The notes under the pieces: model-generated
Database searches by the model: none
What the model was told of the DNA's origin: nothing
Seen by the model: only the letters and a program-made list of their open reading frames with translations
In this document: positions 11,601 to 22,520 of the stretch, in pieces
Position numbering within the stretch: the first letter of the stretch is position 1
How the letters are laid out: each line of letters opens with the position of its first letter
NCBI RefSeq assembly: GCF_030272615.1
Contig: NC_081406.1
Coordinates: forward strand, 459,634,072 to 459,694,071
Source: Cryptomeria japonica
Lineage: Eukaryota; Streptophyta; Pinopsida; Cupressales; Cupressaceae
Direction of reading: 5' to 3'
DNA: 60,000 nucleotides
Position numbers and translations under genes: made by a program

Positions 11601-12503
11601 ATCTATGAAGAAATATTTACAAGGTATGGAGTACCAAGGGAAATTGTCTCAGATCAGGGACCTCAATTAACATCAACATTGATAAAACCTTTGGTCAATG
11701 AATACAATATAAGACATAGGAAATCTACTCCATATCATCAACAGTCTAATGGACAAGTAGAAGTTACCAATAGAGAGCTTGAGGCTATTCTTACAAAAAT
11801 AGTGTCTATCCACAAGAAACATTGGTCTCATTGACTTTCAGAGGCAATTTGGGCATATAGAACAACATGGAAAACACTAATTGGATTCACACCTTTTGAG
11901 ATGGTTAATGGCAAAATAGAAATTACACCTATTGAATTTGAGCATAAAACCTTGAGAACAACTCTACAACTGAATATGACATTGTCTGAAGCACAGAAGG
12001 AATACATTTAGCGGTTAAATGCTCTTGATGAATGGAGGAAGATAGTTGTTCAACAGACAGAATTGATTCAAAACCAAAGAGCAAGATGGCATGATAAATA
12101 TATCAGAGAAAAGAAATTCAAAGTTGGTGATTGGGCACTCCTGTATGATTCTAGATATAAGGATGCTATGGGAAAACTTCAAACAAGGTGGTTAGGTCCT
12201 TATGAGGTAGAAGAAGTTTTTCAGAATGGAGCAGTCCGGTTGTCCACAATAGATCTTGTTCGATTTAAACTCTTAGTGAATGGACACCGACTACGACTTT
12301 ATCACAAGCCAACTACTAGAGAAGAGTTCCTGCAGCAGTTTGCTCTCCAAAGTGAAATAAAAGTTCCTACAGCAAATGGCAAGGTTCCTGCAGCAACTAC
12401 CAATGATTCGATATCAATTCATGAGCTTCCTGTTGCACTTGAGCATGTTGATAAAGGTGATGTTCCTGCAGCCTCTGTAGTGAACTTATTCACCGTATCA
12501 TAA
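8647..12503 (+). pseudogene. G1 protease-reverse transcriptase-RNase H-integrase
   Basis: Domains in order. Protease about 8870-9190: 'NVLVDLRAAINVM', where family members have DLGA, so the catalytic-loop Gly is now Arg; flap end 'VILGRPWFATT'. Reverse transcriptase about 9680-10430: 'WRVCVDYRALNLATRKDHFP', 'FLDGFSGYNQI', catalytic 'IYMDDF'. RNase H about 10600-10990: 'IHTDASDYAIGAML'. Integrase about 11190-12000: HHCC finger ending 'CDRC', then 'GLDFVG', 'VSDQGPQ' and 'QQSNGQVE' (D, D, E region). C-terminal 'LGPYEVEEVF'. Stops: TAG at 9007, 9076, 9271, 9274, 9430, 9538, 10422, 10917 and 12009; TAA 10740; TGA 10677 and 11832. A one-base frameshift sits in a T run near 10165. The terminal stop is TAA at 12501. 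Single-frame gag-pol is normal for this lineage. Confidence 0.92.
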
Positions 12504-12988
12504 TAAAATATTTCCATGGGAATATTGTTCTCCGTACATAAAGTTCCATCCACTACATTCCATTCCATTTTCTTACCTGTCACTTCATTTCATTTCACCA
12601 TCATTTTCACCCAATTGCAAGTATGTGTATATTGTACTTTATTTTAATTATGCATTTATTAGTTCATTATGATTTTTATCCTATTTAAATCCGCTCCAAA
12701 CCCGAAATCTCGTCAGCCTATGTGGACACGTGCTAGGTTAAGTTGGGGGGGGGTACTTTATGGTCCTTTTTCCAATAAGATTTATTATCAGTTTTTTTGA
12801 TATCCCGAATTGATTTCCTAACTTGCATTACTTATGATGATTATTATTTCACGCAAGTGAATAATAAGGTTTGCTGCCAAAATTAAGATATGTAGATTTT
12901 AGTTTTTTGTGAAACTGTCAAACATTTTGGTGAAGCTACGGAAGTATCATAGTAAAAGATGGGTGGTGATCTAATTTGCCATAAGCCA
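12504..12988 (+). other. Spacer between G1 pol and extra ORF
   Basis: No coding sequence is seen. It contains a purine tract (12739-12754) like the one preceding the 3' LTR, and AT-rich sequence after it that could hold a promoter for the next ORF. Confidence 0.5.
12739..12754 (+). other. Internal purine tract resembling the G1 PPT
   Basis: 'TAAGTTGGGGGGGGGT' closely resembles 'AAAGTTGGGGGGCA' at 15304-15317, which directly precedes the 3' LTR. A second internal tract could prime a second plus strand, as central PPTs do in some retroelements. This is inference from sequence likeness only. Confidence 0.5.
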
Positions 12989-15300
12989 ATGGTCCACGAA
13001 AGGTTACTGCAGGATTTTGTCTGTGAGCATTATTTCTGAAACCACAGTTGGCTGAATTATTTCTTGAAAATTAGGGATTACAGCGATGAAATAGCTATAA
13101 AATTTATGTATTCCTTTGATGAAGGAGAAGCTACAGTTAAAGGGTTGAAGGTAATTTCTATAGAGCAACGAATTGCAAAGGTCACAAGGTTGCTGCAGGA
13201 AGGAGAACTCTTTCCTAAATCAAAAGATGCAAGGAGTGCCAGGGCAGAGTTCACAATTTCCACTGACATACCCTTAAAGGTGTACAGACAAGGGACTAGA
13301 AGGGTTTCTTTACCAGCACATTGGCCTCAGGTAGCTCTATATGTTATGAAATATATTACATGTGAAGGACGGTATTCAAATCTGCATTCACCTCATTTTA
13401 AGTTACTTAGTCATCTCCGTCATGGCCAGTGAGTTAATGTCCCAAATTTCTTGTATCATCTCATTTCTATAAGTGCTAAGGAGACTAGAAAATTGGAAAT
13501 CACTCTGTTAGCCATCATGGACTGGTTAAGTTGCTTGTACAGTAGTCCCTGAGAGACATTTCACAAATGGAATGGGGTGTGTTTGAGGATATTCTATAAT
13601 TTAGGGTTGATGAAACCCCTATTGCGAATAACCCACCGACTCAAGAAGAGATTGTTGCATAAGATCTTTCTGGTGAAGATGAGGGTTTACTGGTTGCTGA
13701 AGGAGCCACAATTATTATGGAAGGAAATATTGAAGCAGAGTCAATCGAAGAACAACCCTCTACTTCTCTTCAAAGAGATTCACTAGTTTTGCAAAGGGAA
13801 GGAAAAGAATTGGAAAAGGATTAATCAGATGAAGAATTTGTTATTTGGCCACAAGAAGTGCATATTCCTCCTGCAGCCAAGAGGCATCGAGCAAAAACAA
13901 AAACTCCTGCATCTGTTTCAAAAGTGTATGTAAGGAGAATAGGAAGGAGGACACAAAAGACTCAACCTGTGAGTAATCCATCAGAGGTTATTGCAGTAGA
14001 AACTTTGGAAGAAGAAGATGCTGCAGAGAAGGAAATGCAAGAAAATCCTATGGAAGAGGAAATTCAAGAAAACCCTGCAGAAGAAGAAATTCAAGAAGAA
14101 GCTGTAATGGATAAGCTAGCAAATCTTGCTTCAGTGGCATTGAAATGTGAAGAGACTATTGATGATGTTCTACAACAACCTGAAGAAAATGTGGGAGATA
14201 TGTCAACTCAAAATGAGGAGTTTATTGAAGAAATCCTATGGTCTAAGGTAGGACCTATTAGACCTCCTTCATCCCTAACTAGTTTATCAGTTGCTTTAAC
14301 ATTTTTTAGGAAATGGGAAATAGAGAAGGATAAGTTGCAGGGGATAATTAATAAGCAACAAAAAGAGATTGAAAAGAAAGATAATAGAATTAAAGAATTA
14401 GAAGCTAAGGTAGAAGAGATTTATGGTATGGTTCCTAAGATGATGCAGTGTAGGGCACCCCCAAGAATTTATGCAGTACATTTGAAAGAGCGGTATCTGA
14501 ATTTTAGACTAAACCACATTGTTAGGGACCTTAATCCATCCTTGGAAACACCTGAGGAATTCTATCATGCTTACCAAACCTCTCCACATTCTATAAGGAA
14601 TTCGTTATGTGAATTATATTTACATAACTATGTTGTACCCCAAGACAGAGAATGAAATCCTTTATTGTATATTGGGGATATCAATCTCAAAGCTTTAATG
14701 TCATGGATCCAAAATGAGATGATCATAGGACCACAAGCCAGGGAGTTTGAAAAATTAGAACTTGACTATCCATTGCCATTGAGGAGGGAATCAGAAGCAC
14801 CCAGGGTTCTGTATCATGATTGAAAAAAGTTGCAAATAAGAGATGATGTTAGTAAGATAGTACTTCCAATGAGAGAGGAAGTCTATCAAGCGAATGAGCA
14901 TTTGGTTCAGACCCATAGGACAACCACACTAGAAGGGATAACTCAACGCTGGAATCATCTACCAGATCATTTAAAACTGGGAGAACCTTACTAATTACAG
15001 AATTTTCATGTAGCCATACAAAGAGCCTCCAGATACATACAACTAGGCAGGGAGAAATCCAATAACTGGTTGCCATTAATCTTTCAGCCTCCAATCCTTA
15101 TGTGGTCGTTTTGGCATGCCAACCAACAAAACAAAATTATGATGTAGTTGTAGAAGGAACAACTAGATGGTTTAGGTTGGAGAAAATGAAAGGATTTTAT
15201 TGGAATTTGCCTTCCAAGGGAACTAGATAGGACCCTGTTGGTGATTTCAGAGTTTTAGCAAAAATTAGAAATTTTCCTTTTGCTATAGGAGTAGCAAACC
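12989..15300 (+). pseudogene. G1 extra ORF after pol, unnamed family
   Basis: About 770 codons between pol and the 3' LTR, in the sense direction. ATG 12989 ('MVHERLLQDF') is a plausible start. N-terminal domain at 13040-13530 includes 'YVMKYITCEGRYSNLHSPHF' and 'LLSHLRHGQ', resembling ORF b at 16900-17000. An acidic region (13990-14110, repeated 'EENPxEEEIQE'-like units) and a coiled coil (14310-14430, 'QKEIEKKDNRIKELEAKVEE') follow, then a C-terminal domain ('RIYAVHLKERYLNFRL'). The frame shifts near 13565, and several stops occur, including TGA 13037, TGA 14653 and TAGs near 15145-15180. No membrane segment supports an envelope role. Function unknown; extra sense ORFs at this place are known in Athila/Tat elements. 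Confidence 0.65.
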
Positions 15301-15303
15301 CTT

Positions 15304-15317
15304 AAAGTTGGGGGGCA
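15304..15317 (+). other. G1 polypurine tract
   Basis: 'AAAGTTGGGGGGCA' immediately precedes the 3' LTR start TGATAAG and would prime plus-strand DNA synthesis. Confidence 0.8.
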
Positions 15318-16584
15318 TGATAAGTCGATGCTTTGACATGTTTTTTATCATGAATCTTAGGTTTTTTGGTGTCTTTTGGGTTGCATTGTGATAGTAAAGT
15401 ATTGTGAATTGACTATATGTAATCCATTCTTTAAAACTGAACTTAAGAAATCATGTTTGAACTTTGTTGGTTAATTCCTGCAGCCATGCCAATTTATTCT
15501 TGCAGCCAAATGATTTGTCCCTGTGATATGCAGATTATTTAGGATAATGTCATTTGTGAGTTAATGAATGTATTAATTAAGTAAGATACATATGCATGTC
15601 CTTGTATGTTATTTTTTGTTTTAGTGCAAATAATAATTGATGCTGTGGTGGATGATTTTCTTTCGCGCCTAAGGACAGGAGAATCACATTCAGATAACTG
15701 GAGGTCAAACTAAAGGGGATTTGAGCAAGCATAATTTATGGCATAATCGGAGTAGTTATACTTCACCATGGGAGTTTAACTTTGGTGCATATTGAATTCG
15801 CAAAATATTGCTTTGGCATGCAAAGACTGTGGTTGGGTTTCAGATCCATGGTTCTTGTAGCCAATCTCTCAGTTATCTCCTTCATCTGACAATTATCCAC
15901 CTCTTCTTCTGGGTGTAACTTGATTTGTCCATTGTAGTTGATCTTTTCTTTATAACAAGCTCTTCCTTCTTTCTTAGAGTTAGACAAGATGGAAAGGAAT
16001 TGAGCAGAGTTTTGTCAAGCATTCTGAATTTTTCTCTTTTAGAATATGTAATCATTTTCAGGAAGAAATGAATAAGAATATGTTGTTCTGATCTGTTAAT
16101 AGTACTTTGCTGGGAGTTTGATATCACTCATGCAAGGGGACCCACTTGGTGAGTGATCCTGTGTTTATGATCATTGAAGTTATTTTTTACTTAGTTGTAG
16201 TAGAAGTTCATGACTGGATTGTTCCTGCAGCCATTAGAAATAGATCCGTTGACTGTTCCTATAGCCAAGATAGAACGGTGTGATTTCTGTTATTTTCATT
16301 AGATCATTTCAGTAGTGTTTTGTGAAGCTTTCATGTAGCCTTTTATGATTTCCATTCCTGCCTTTCCTTTCTGCATAATGTTAGTCACTGCAGTAATGCA
16401 GAATAATCATTTAAGGAGCTTAGTGCATATATATTGCAGACCCATTTCAAGTTTTACGTTCCTGGATTGATAACTAAATGAACACCAGCCATGAAAATAG
16501 TAAACTCTACCATATGAATGTCCAAACTTCGGATTAAGATTTCAATTAGAGGTATTATTATTATCATTATAGTTGGGGTAGATA
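15318..16584 (+). repeat. G1 3' LTR
   Basis: Matches the 5' LTR end to end. Differences are scattered, mostly C/T and G/A, with a few short indels such as in the T run near 15610. It ends TAGATA rather than TAGACA. Confidence 0.9.
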
Positions 16585-16589
16585 GGAGG

Positions 16590-18106
16590 GTCTGAATGTT
16601 TTCATGGAATGACTAAGTGGGGAAGATCCCACAATCACTAGCTATTTCATCAGGAACTGGAAAAATGACAAAATTCTTATCGGATCCTAGATGATGAATG
16701 TTGATGAGGAGGTCATCACCGAGGCCATGGGGATGATGACCAAGGGAATGAAATTTTACAGGGACAGAGGCATATTAGATAAAGCAGTAGACAAGTTTCC
16801 TGTTACAGATGAAGAGAGGAGAAAGATGAATAAAATTGACAACTCCTACCATGCCCCAAAGAGAATTTGTAGGCCATGGAGGTTTGTCTTATTCTCTTCT
16901 ATTGAATACATTACCTTAGATGGTAGGCTTACCAGAGCCTACGGGCATCACTTTGTTTTACTCAACCATTTCCATCACAGGGCAAAGGTTAGCCTTCCCT
17001 ATTACCTTGCATGCTCAATGGATCATACTATAAAGGAGATCCAGAAGGACCCTAAGGGTGATCATGCCCTCCATCAGGGGCTCATGGTCCTGGTTTATAA
17101 AATGCTCAAGGGGAAGTACATTGAAAAGCCTATTAAGGGCAAAAATGCAAGAGATGTGACAATGGAGAGTGAAGCTAGCGGTTTTAACTTTGAATTAGAG
17201 ACCGAGGGAGAATCGGAAGAAACTAGCAAAAAAGGGAGGAATAGGGCTAAGAAGAGAAGGATTATTGTGGAATTACGTATGTCGGATTCTAAAACCAACT
17301 CCTTTGAGAAAAAAAATGTTAAAAAAAAGAAAGGGAAAGCTACTAGAAAATAGGCTCAGAGAAAGAATACTAAAAAGGGTAATAATTCTGTTATCAACCA
17401 TATTCTTGTTGATTCTGAGGAGGAGACTGAAGAAAACATGAAGGTTGAGAGTCAGGATAAAGATGGGGAGGGCAACCCGGTTATGGACAATATAGAGGCA
17501 GTGAATACCACAAGTCGGCATAAGTAGGATAAAGGGGATAAAAGTGGCAATGGTTACAATGATACTGTTAAGGCCTTCTGTGAGACCATCGCGACAATGG
17601 TGAAGGATATCAGCAGTTTGAAAATAGATACTATGGCTATTGCTAGAGTTATGGTTGGTAATAAGCCCTTGGCTGAACATGTTAAAGAATTGGTTGCTAT
17701 TCTGCATAATGCGGAAGCTATTGAATGTGTGGTTGGAAAAATCATAGCTACGGAAAAAAAGGTTAATGAGATGGGAGATAGAAAGGAAATGGAAATCAAA
17801 ATGAATGATTTCAACAACAGAATTGATAGGTTGGAACACAACATCAAGAAGATTGCTGACCAAAATTTCCAAATCGTCAAATTATCAGTGGACAACATGA
17901 ACATCCTTATCAATAGGTTCGAGAACAAAGTCGAGAAGGATGGTGATAAAGAGTAGCTGGACAAGAAGGGTCATGAAAGGAGGACCAGAGCCAACACAAA
18001 GATTAAGGGCGACATCAAAGGTCATGAGCTGGAGGAACTGAAGACCTCAGCAAACAACATGAAACAAATGGTTGTTCATGCTGAGGAAATTATGAATAGT
18101 ATTTAG
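16590..18106 (+). pseudogene. ORF b, right part
   Basis: Continues from 5491 in the same frame once G1 is removed: 'GGLNVFME', 'LSGEDPTITSYFIRNWKNDK', then a domain at 16840-17110 with 'PWRFVLFSSIEYITLDGRL', 'HHFVLLNHFHHRAKVSLPYY' and 'LHQGLMVLVYKMLKGKY'. A Lys/Glu-rich region follows (17160-17350), then a predicted coiled coil (17600-17950). Stops in frame: TGA near 16608, and TAG at about 16688, 17351, 17525 and 17954. The frame ends at TAG 18104. The central domain resembles the G1 extra ORF (pattern W..V....YIT.DGR...HF.LL.H). I do not recognise a named family. It may be a mobile-element ORF, given its position beside LINE-like sequence. Confidence 0.6.
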
Positions 18107-18360
18107 ATTTTAGTTGGTGTCTTGGCTTCTGTCTTTTTGTTGTCTATGTGCTTTCCTTTCACTGTCTATTCTAGGTTTTTAATGTTATGTCATGTTAGTT
18201 GATCCCTGTTGATGGGCTCATTTTGTCTTTTTGAATTGATTAGACACTTTTTATAGCTGATCTATTTTCCTAGTTTGTACAAGGTTCAGGTACCTTTCAA
18301 ATACCCGCTTTTACCTAATCAAAACAAAGAAGGTCTTAATTGAGAAAGGTATCATCAATA
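18107..18360 (+). other. Possible 3' tail of the ORF b element
   Basis: T-rich untranslated-looking sequence with 'ACAAGGTTCAGGTACC' and 'TTTTACCTAATCAAAACAAA', which resembles plant LINE 3' tails as I remember them. T1 gag-like sequence resumes right after it, so the end of the inserted element probably lies near 18340. No matching target duplication was identified. Confidence 0.4.
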
Positions 18361-19904
18361 TATTCAAAGAAAATAAAAAAGATTTGAAAGGAAATGATAA
18401 GCCATGATTTTGGAACAATAACAAGAACATAGTAAATGATGGCGTTTTCGATTCTAACACAGTGAGACCAAAAATCACTCTTTCAGGACCAAGTTCTTCT
18501 ATAAATAGCCAAGTAAATACTCAAGAAACTTCAAAACCATGAAGGAAATACACCCCATTGGGAGAACGACTTGAGTCAGCTTTTAGGAAGCTAGCAAAAA
18601 ACAAGCTAATAACAATTCTAGACAATCCTCCATATGAACCAAAAGTCAAACCAAACTGGTAGAATGATGATGAGTATTGCGAATATCACAAGAGCAAGGG
18701 ACATAAAACAAGAAATTGCCATCACTTGAAGAACATTATTAAAGATCTTATTGATAAAGGTGACATTGTGATTGATGGACATACATCCAATCAAGAACAT
18801 AAGATGTGTAAGGAACCATTCCCTAAACATGACAAGGGAAAATCCAAAGCCACAGATAGTCAAGCCAACTATAACAAAATTTCCTATGACTACGATCCAA
18901 TCGTTAACCACATTTCAATGGACAAGTATGTTTCTACTATTATCATAAAGGACAAAACACTTGAGAGTTCTACCCAAAGAACCAAAGTTATCCTAAAAGG
19001 CATTGGAACCTCTTCCAATTCTACCTTGGAATGTAATGTCACAATTCGTCATGGTAAGGTCACCCTGTAAGGTGCTCTAGCTAAAACCACCACTTCCTCA
19101 TCGACCAAACTTGAGTACAACCTAGTAGAATAGTTAGGGAAGACACCCGAACTTATCTCAATCCTAGAACTATTGCGTATCTCTTCTTCACATAAAACCA
19201 TACTTGACAAAGTCCTAAGAGAGAATTTTGTACCCACTGATTTGAATGTGGACCAATTTCTAGTCATGGTGGGATACCTTTCCATTCCACATAACCTTAC
19301 ATTTACATAAGCTAATGATGCTTCCGCAACCTAGCCTCATAATGCACCTTTACATATTGAAGCCTTTATCTATAAAAACTGCCTCAAACGAGTCCTATAG
19401 ATGGAGGAGCAGGTCTAAACATTTGTACATTGATCACTATTAAACAATTGGGATATTCTGAAAAAGCTAGGAATTCTACACATGCAATAACCATAAAATC
19501 ATATGATGATGAAGAGCATTCATCCAATGGCATAGTCACCTTACCTATCAGACTAAGGTCATTCATGAAGGATGTGGTTTGTCAAATCCTTGATCTAGAT
19601 CTCACATAGAATATACTCTTGGGATGCCCATGGATTCATGAAATAAGAGTTGTTCCCTCAATATATCATCGATGTATCAAGTTCCCATACAATAGATTTT
19701 AAGTGACCAACAAATGTGATCTGATTCCGTTCATATATTGCAATAACCTTCAAGCAAGATTAGAAATAACAATCCCAGTCAATCGATAAGTTGTTCCATC
19801 TTCAACATATGTTGATCCTGAATCATTGAAAGCTTCTACATCCAAACAAATAGAGATCAAAGAAAAGTTCAAGATTAAAGACCTGGGATGTGGTGAATAT
19901 ATGT
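18361..19904 (+). pseudogene. T1 gag C-terminus and protease remnant (Tat type)
   Basis: Gag-like 'NDKPWFWNNNKNIVNDG' matches M ('NDKPKFWSKNKNVVNDG', minus strand near 47100). The Cys-His knuckle 'CEYHKSKGHKTRNC' is at about 18680-18720, then 'IIKDLIDKGDI'. A protease follows near 19390-19640 with 'IDGGAGLNIC', 'ITIKSYDD', 'CQILDLDL' and 'GCPWIHE'. The DGG form of the active-site motif is shared with M. Gag N-terminus is missing, a one-base shift lies near 19395 and many stops occur. After 'GCGEYM' (about 19900) similarity to M ends and PMD-tail sequence begins, so reverse transcriptase and integrase are absent. Confidence 0.8.
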
Positions 19905-20335
19905 TTCATGGGATGGTGGAGATAGAGGCAGAGGACAAAGGTGAGGTGCAATAGCAGAGAGGAGGGCAGTTTAGAGGACAGATGGAGAGAGGAGAGACAT
20001 GCACATGTAGTCAGAGGTAGAGGTGGGCTGCCGTTACAGGCACCGACAATGCAGGTTCCTAGACAAAGATAGAGAAAGGGACAAAGTGAGGAGAGAGGAG
20101 AGGAGGAGGATGAGCTACTATCCTCAAGAAAGATCTACTAGGGACAGGAAAATGAGATTTAGGATCTAGAGAGGGATGTGGCTAGGCTCTGGAGTCAGCT
20201 GAGGGACACTGAGCAAGAGACAGATCAGGCTATTCAATGCTACATGAAGGATGAGGAGGCATTGAGCGCAGGTAGGCGAGCAGCAGAGGACATTGGGGCT
20301 CGATATTCCTATGTTCTATGAGCAGGGTAGAAGAT
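19905..20335 (+). repeat. Inverted repeat, left arm
   Basis: Partner arm is 22085-22520 on the minus strand, about 430 bp each with a 1.75-kb spacer. The arms diverge by substitutions and small indels but align along their length by eye. Confidence 0.7.
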
Positions 20336-20585
20336 AGGCTATTGGAGAGACTTGTATTATGGAGTTGTGCCTCTTGATCAGCGGACTAGGAGCTTCTAGA
20401 TACCATCGCGGGCTACAACAACCACTAGAGGGAGAGATAGGAGTCATGCATCTAATGGTGGGGTCATGGGTCCTCCACCACCAATAGATAGAGGGGGAAG
20501 GAGAGATGATTCTAGAGCGGGGACTTCCAGGGCTCAAACTCCATTAAGGTCGGTTGGCTCCGAGGGAGGGAGTTCATCATAGCCT
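19905..20585 (+). pseudogene. PMD-protein C-terminal tail, sense copy
   Basis: Arg/Gly/Asp-rich sequence with many stops. From about 19905 to 20335 it is an inverted copy of the tail of the minus-strand PMD ORF (about 22520 down to 22085), sharing 'TATGTTCTATGAGCA' and the run encoding 'GEERR'-like repeats. It continues alone to a stop near 20583. This is not a gene by itself. It appears to replace the pol region of T1. Confidence 0.6.
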
Positions 20586-22084
20586 TAGATGGCTCCCAAA
20601 GTATTAGTTTTTTGTATCATTTTTGTATGATGATGCGGACACTTTCGTGTGATTGAAGCTATATGATTTTGACATCATTGTATCATGAAACTTATTCTTT
20701 TTGAGATATTAATATGAGATGATTCATCCTTGCGGCAACTAGATGTATATGTACCTATGTGATGTTGCTTCTATGTGATGTATGTTTCTATGTGTTAATG
20801 CAATTCATGATTCTATGATGTATAGATGCTTATGAGATACATGTATCTATGATGTTTACGATAGGAATGCAGTAATATATACATGATGAAATTCAATATT
20901 TTTACATTCTTTTATGTTTTATATGTAATGAAAATGTGAATGTATGAAATACAGATGAATTTGATAATGCAAATAACTATTTACATGATGAGAATGTAAA
21001 ATGTGCTAACGTGTTGTGTTATTATTCTGGCATTTTATGTTGTATATGAGAATGCAGATACTAACTAATGTTATATGCAAGATGCAATGCGATTGTGATA
21101 TATATATGTATGTATGAAAAGCTAATATGTGGTAATGCAGGTGCAATCTACATGAAATGAAGATATTTTTGGCGTGTCATTATACTCAGTCATGTGATAG
21201 TAGCCTACACAGAGTCACGAAGGATGATGGATGTCAATCATGAAAGGGGGATGGAAGATAGAAGATATGGAAGTGAAAGAGCTTCTTGTGCTTTATCATC
21301 ATTGAGCTTTATTATGGCAAATAGGTTATGACAATCGAGGCATAGGTTCGACCCAAAAAGTCATTATACCCATTTGCATGGAGATCAGACAGTCACAAAC
21401 AAGGAATGTCCTCATTCATACTATACTTAGAGTGTCCTAATATCCTTGGACAAGTCACAACATTACTAAGAGACAATCCACAAACAACAAAACAATAGGT
21501 GAACATATCCTATCCTTGCCTTTCTAGTCAAAGACATCCTAGAGATAGAATCTCTAGTCAGAGACATCCTAAAAAAGCCAAAAGACATGTCACCAAAAGA
21601 TAAAATCAAAAGAAAACCAAGACTCGACACCAACATCCATTGTAGTCCTCAAGTTTAGTGTCTCTTGTCACTTGCATAAGTCTATTTAATTTTGGTCATA
21701 ATGTTTACTTTCAAAAAAAGGATAGATAGAACTGAACCATAATGTTGTTTGAGTCTACTGAAAGATTTGATTTGTTGAAGCCCATTGTTGTTGTTTACAT
21801 CTCATCTAAAACTGACTTAACCCATAAAATTGATACTTTATTATGGAGAAGATGAAAGTTTATTGCTGATCTTTGATGTAACTGTTGCTTTATTATAGAT
21901 TGTGAGCAAATAGACTGAAGAAAATTGGGAGAAACTATACTCCTCAAAATGTGTGATTCTCTTAGTTCCACACCCATCACTAGACTTAGGATTTAGGAGC
22001 TAATTTATAATGGATGGAAAGGGGTGAAAAGGAAGGATTATACAAATAAATAAATATTTTTTAAATCATAGGCTATGTCCTCCC
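20586..22084. other. Spacer between PMD tails, no gene seen
   Basis: AT-rich and rich in 'TATGTGATG' / 'ATGTATGTTTCTATG' phrases (20690-21160), resembling a 3' untranslated region grown by slippage. The part from 21300 to 21700 has short imperfect repeats of 'CTAGTCAAAGACATCCTA'. No supported reading frame on either strand. Confidence 0.5.
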
Positions 22085-22520
22085 ATGCTCATAGAACATA
22101 GGCATATCTGGCCCCAGTATCCCCTATTTCTCACCTACCTGCCCTCAATGCCTCCTCAGCCTCCATGTAGCACTGCATAGCCAGATCCCTCCCTTGCTCT
22201 GTGTCCCACAGTTGTATCCTGAGCCTAGCCACATCCCTCTCTAGATCCCGAATCTCATTTTCCTGTCCCTAGCAGATCTCTCTCAAGGATAGTAGCTCAT
22301 CCTCCTCCTCTCCTCCCTCCTCACCTTGTCCCTATGGTTGTCCCTGTCCCTGTCCCTATCTTGGAACCTACATTGTTGCCACCTGGAAAGGCAGTACACC
22401 TCTACCTATGACTACATGTGCCTATCTCTCCTCTCCTCCATCTATCATCTGAACTACCCTCCTCTCTCCTACTGCACCTCGCCTCCATCATCTACCTCTA
22501 CTTTTACCATCCTTTCTATC
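22085..22520 (-). repeat. Inverted repeat, right arm
   Basis: Minus-strand copy of the 19905-20335 sequence. It forms the Gly/Asp/Arg-rich tail of the PMD ORF. Confidence 0.7.

Larger units (their letters stand above)
5492..16584 (+). mobile_element. G1: Athila/Tat-like Ty3/gypsy retrotransposon with extra ORF
   Basis: A nearly complete 11.1-kb element: LTR 5492-6756, Asp-type primer site, gag, protease, reverse transcriptase, RNase H, integrase, a long extra ORF, purine tract, LTR 15318-16584. The flanking five bases are GGGGG (5487-5491) and GGAGG (16585-16589), one mismatch. It interrupts ORF b. LTRs are similar along their whole length but differ at many, mostly transition, positions, so insertion is not recent. 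Nineteen premature stops and one frameshift in gag-pol make it non-autonomous today. Confidence 0.88.

Noticed and set aside
6850-12503. TAG read as glutamine (recoding or suppression)
   Set aside because: Frameshifts, active-site losses and TAA/TGA stops coexist with the TAGs, and the mutation direction fits methyl-C decay. No evidence of a special genetic code.
12989-15300. Envelope-like gene in G1
   Set aside because: No signal peptide or membrane segment is visible. The protein is charged and coiled-coil-rich.
18107-18220. Hydrophobic C-terminal segment continuing ORF b past TAG 18104
   Set aside because: The sequence is T-rich and gives hydrophobic residues in more than one frame, more like an untranslated tail. 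Not decidable from one copy.
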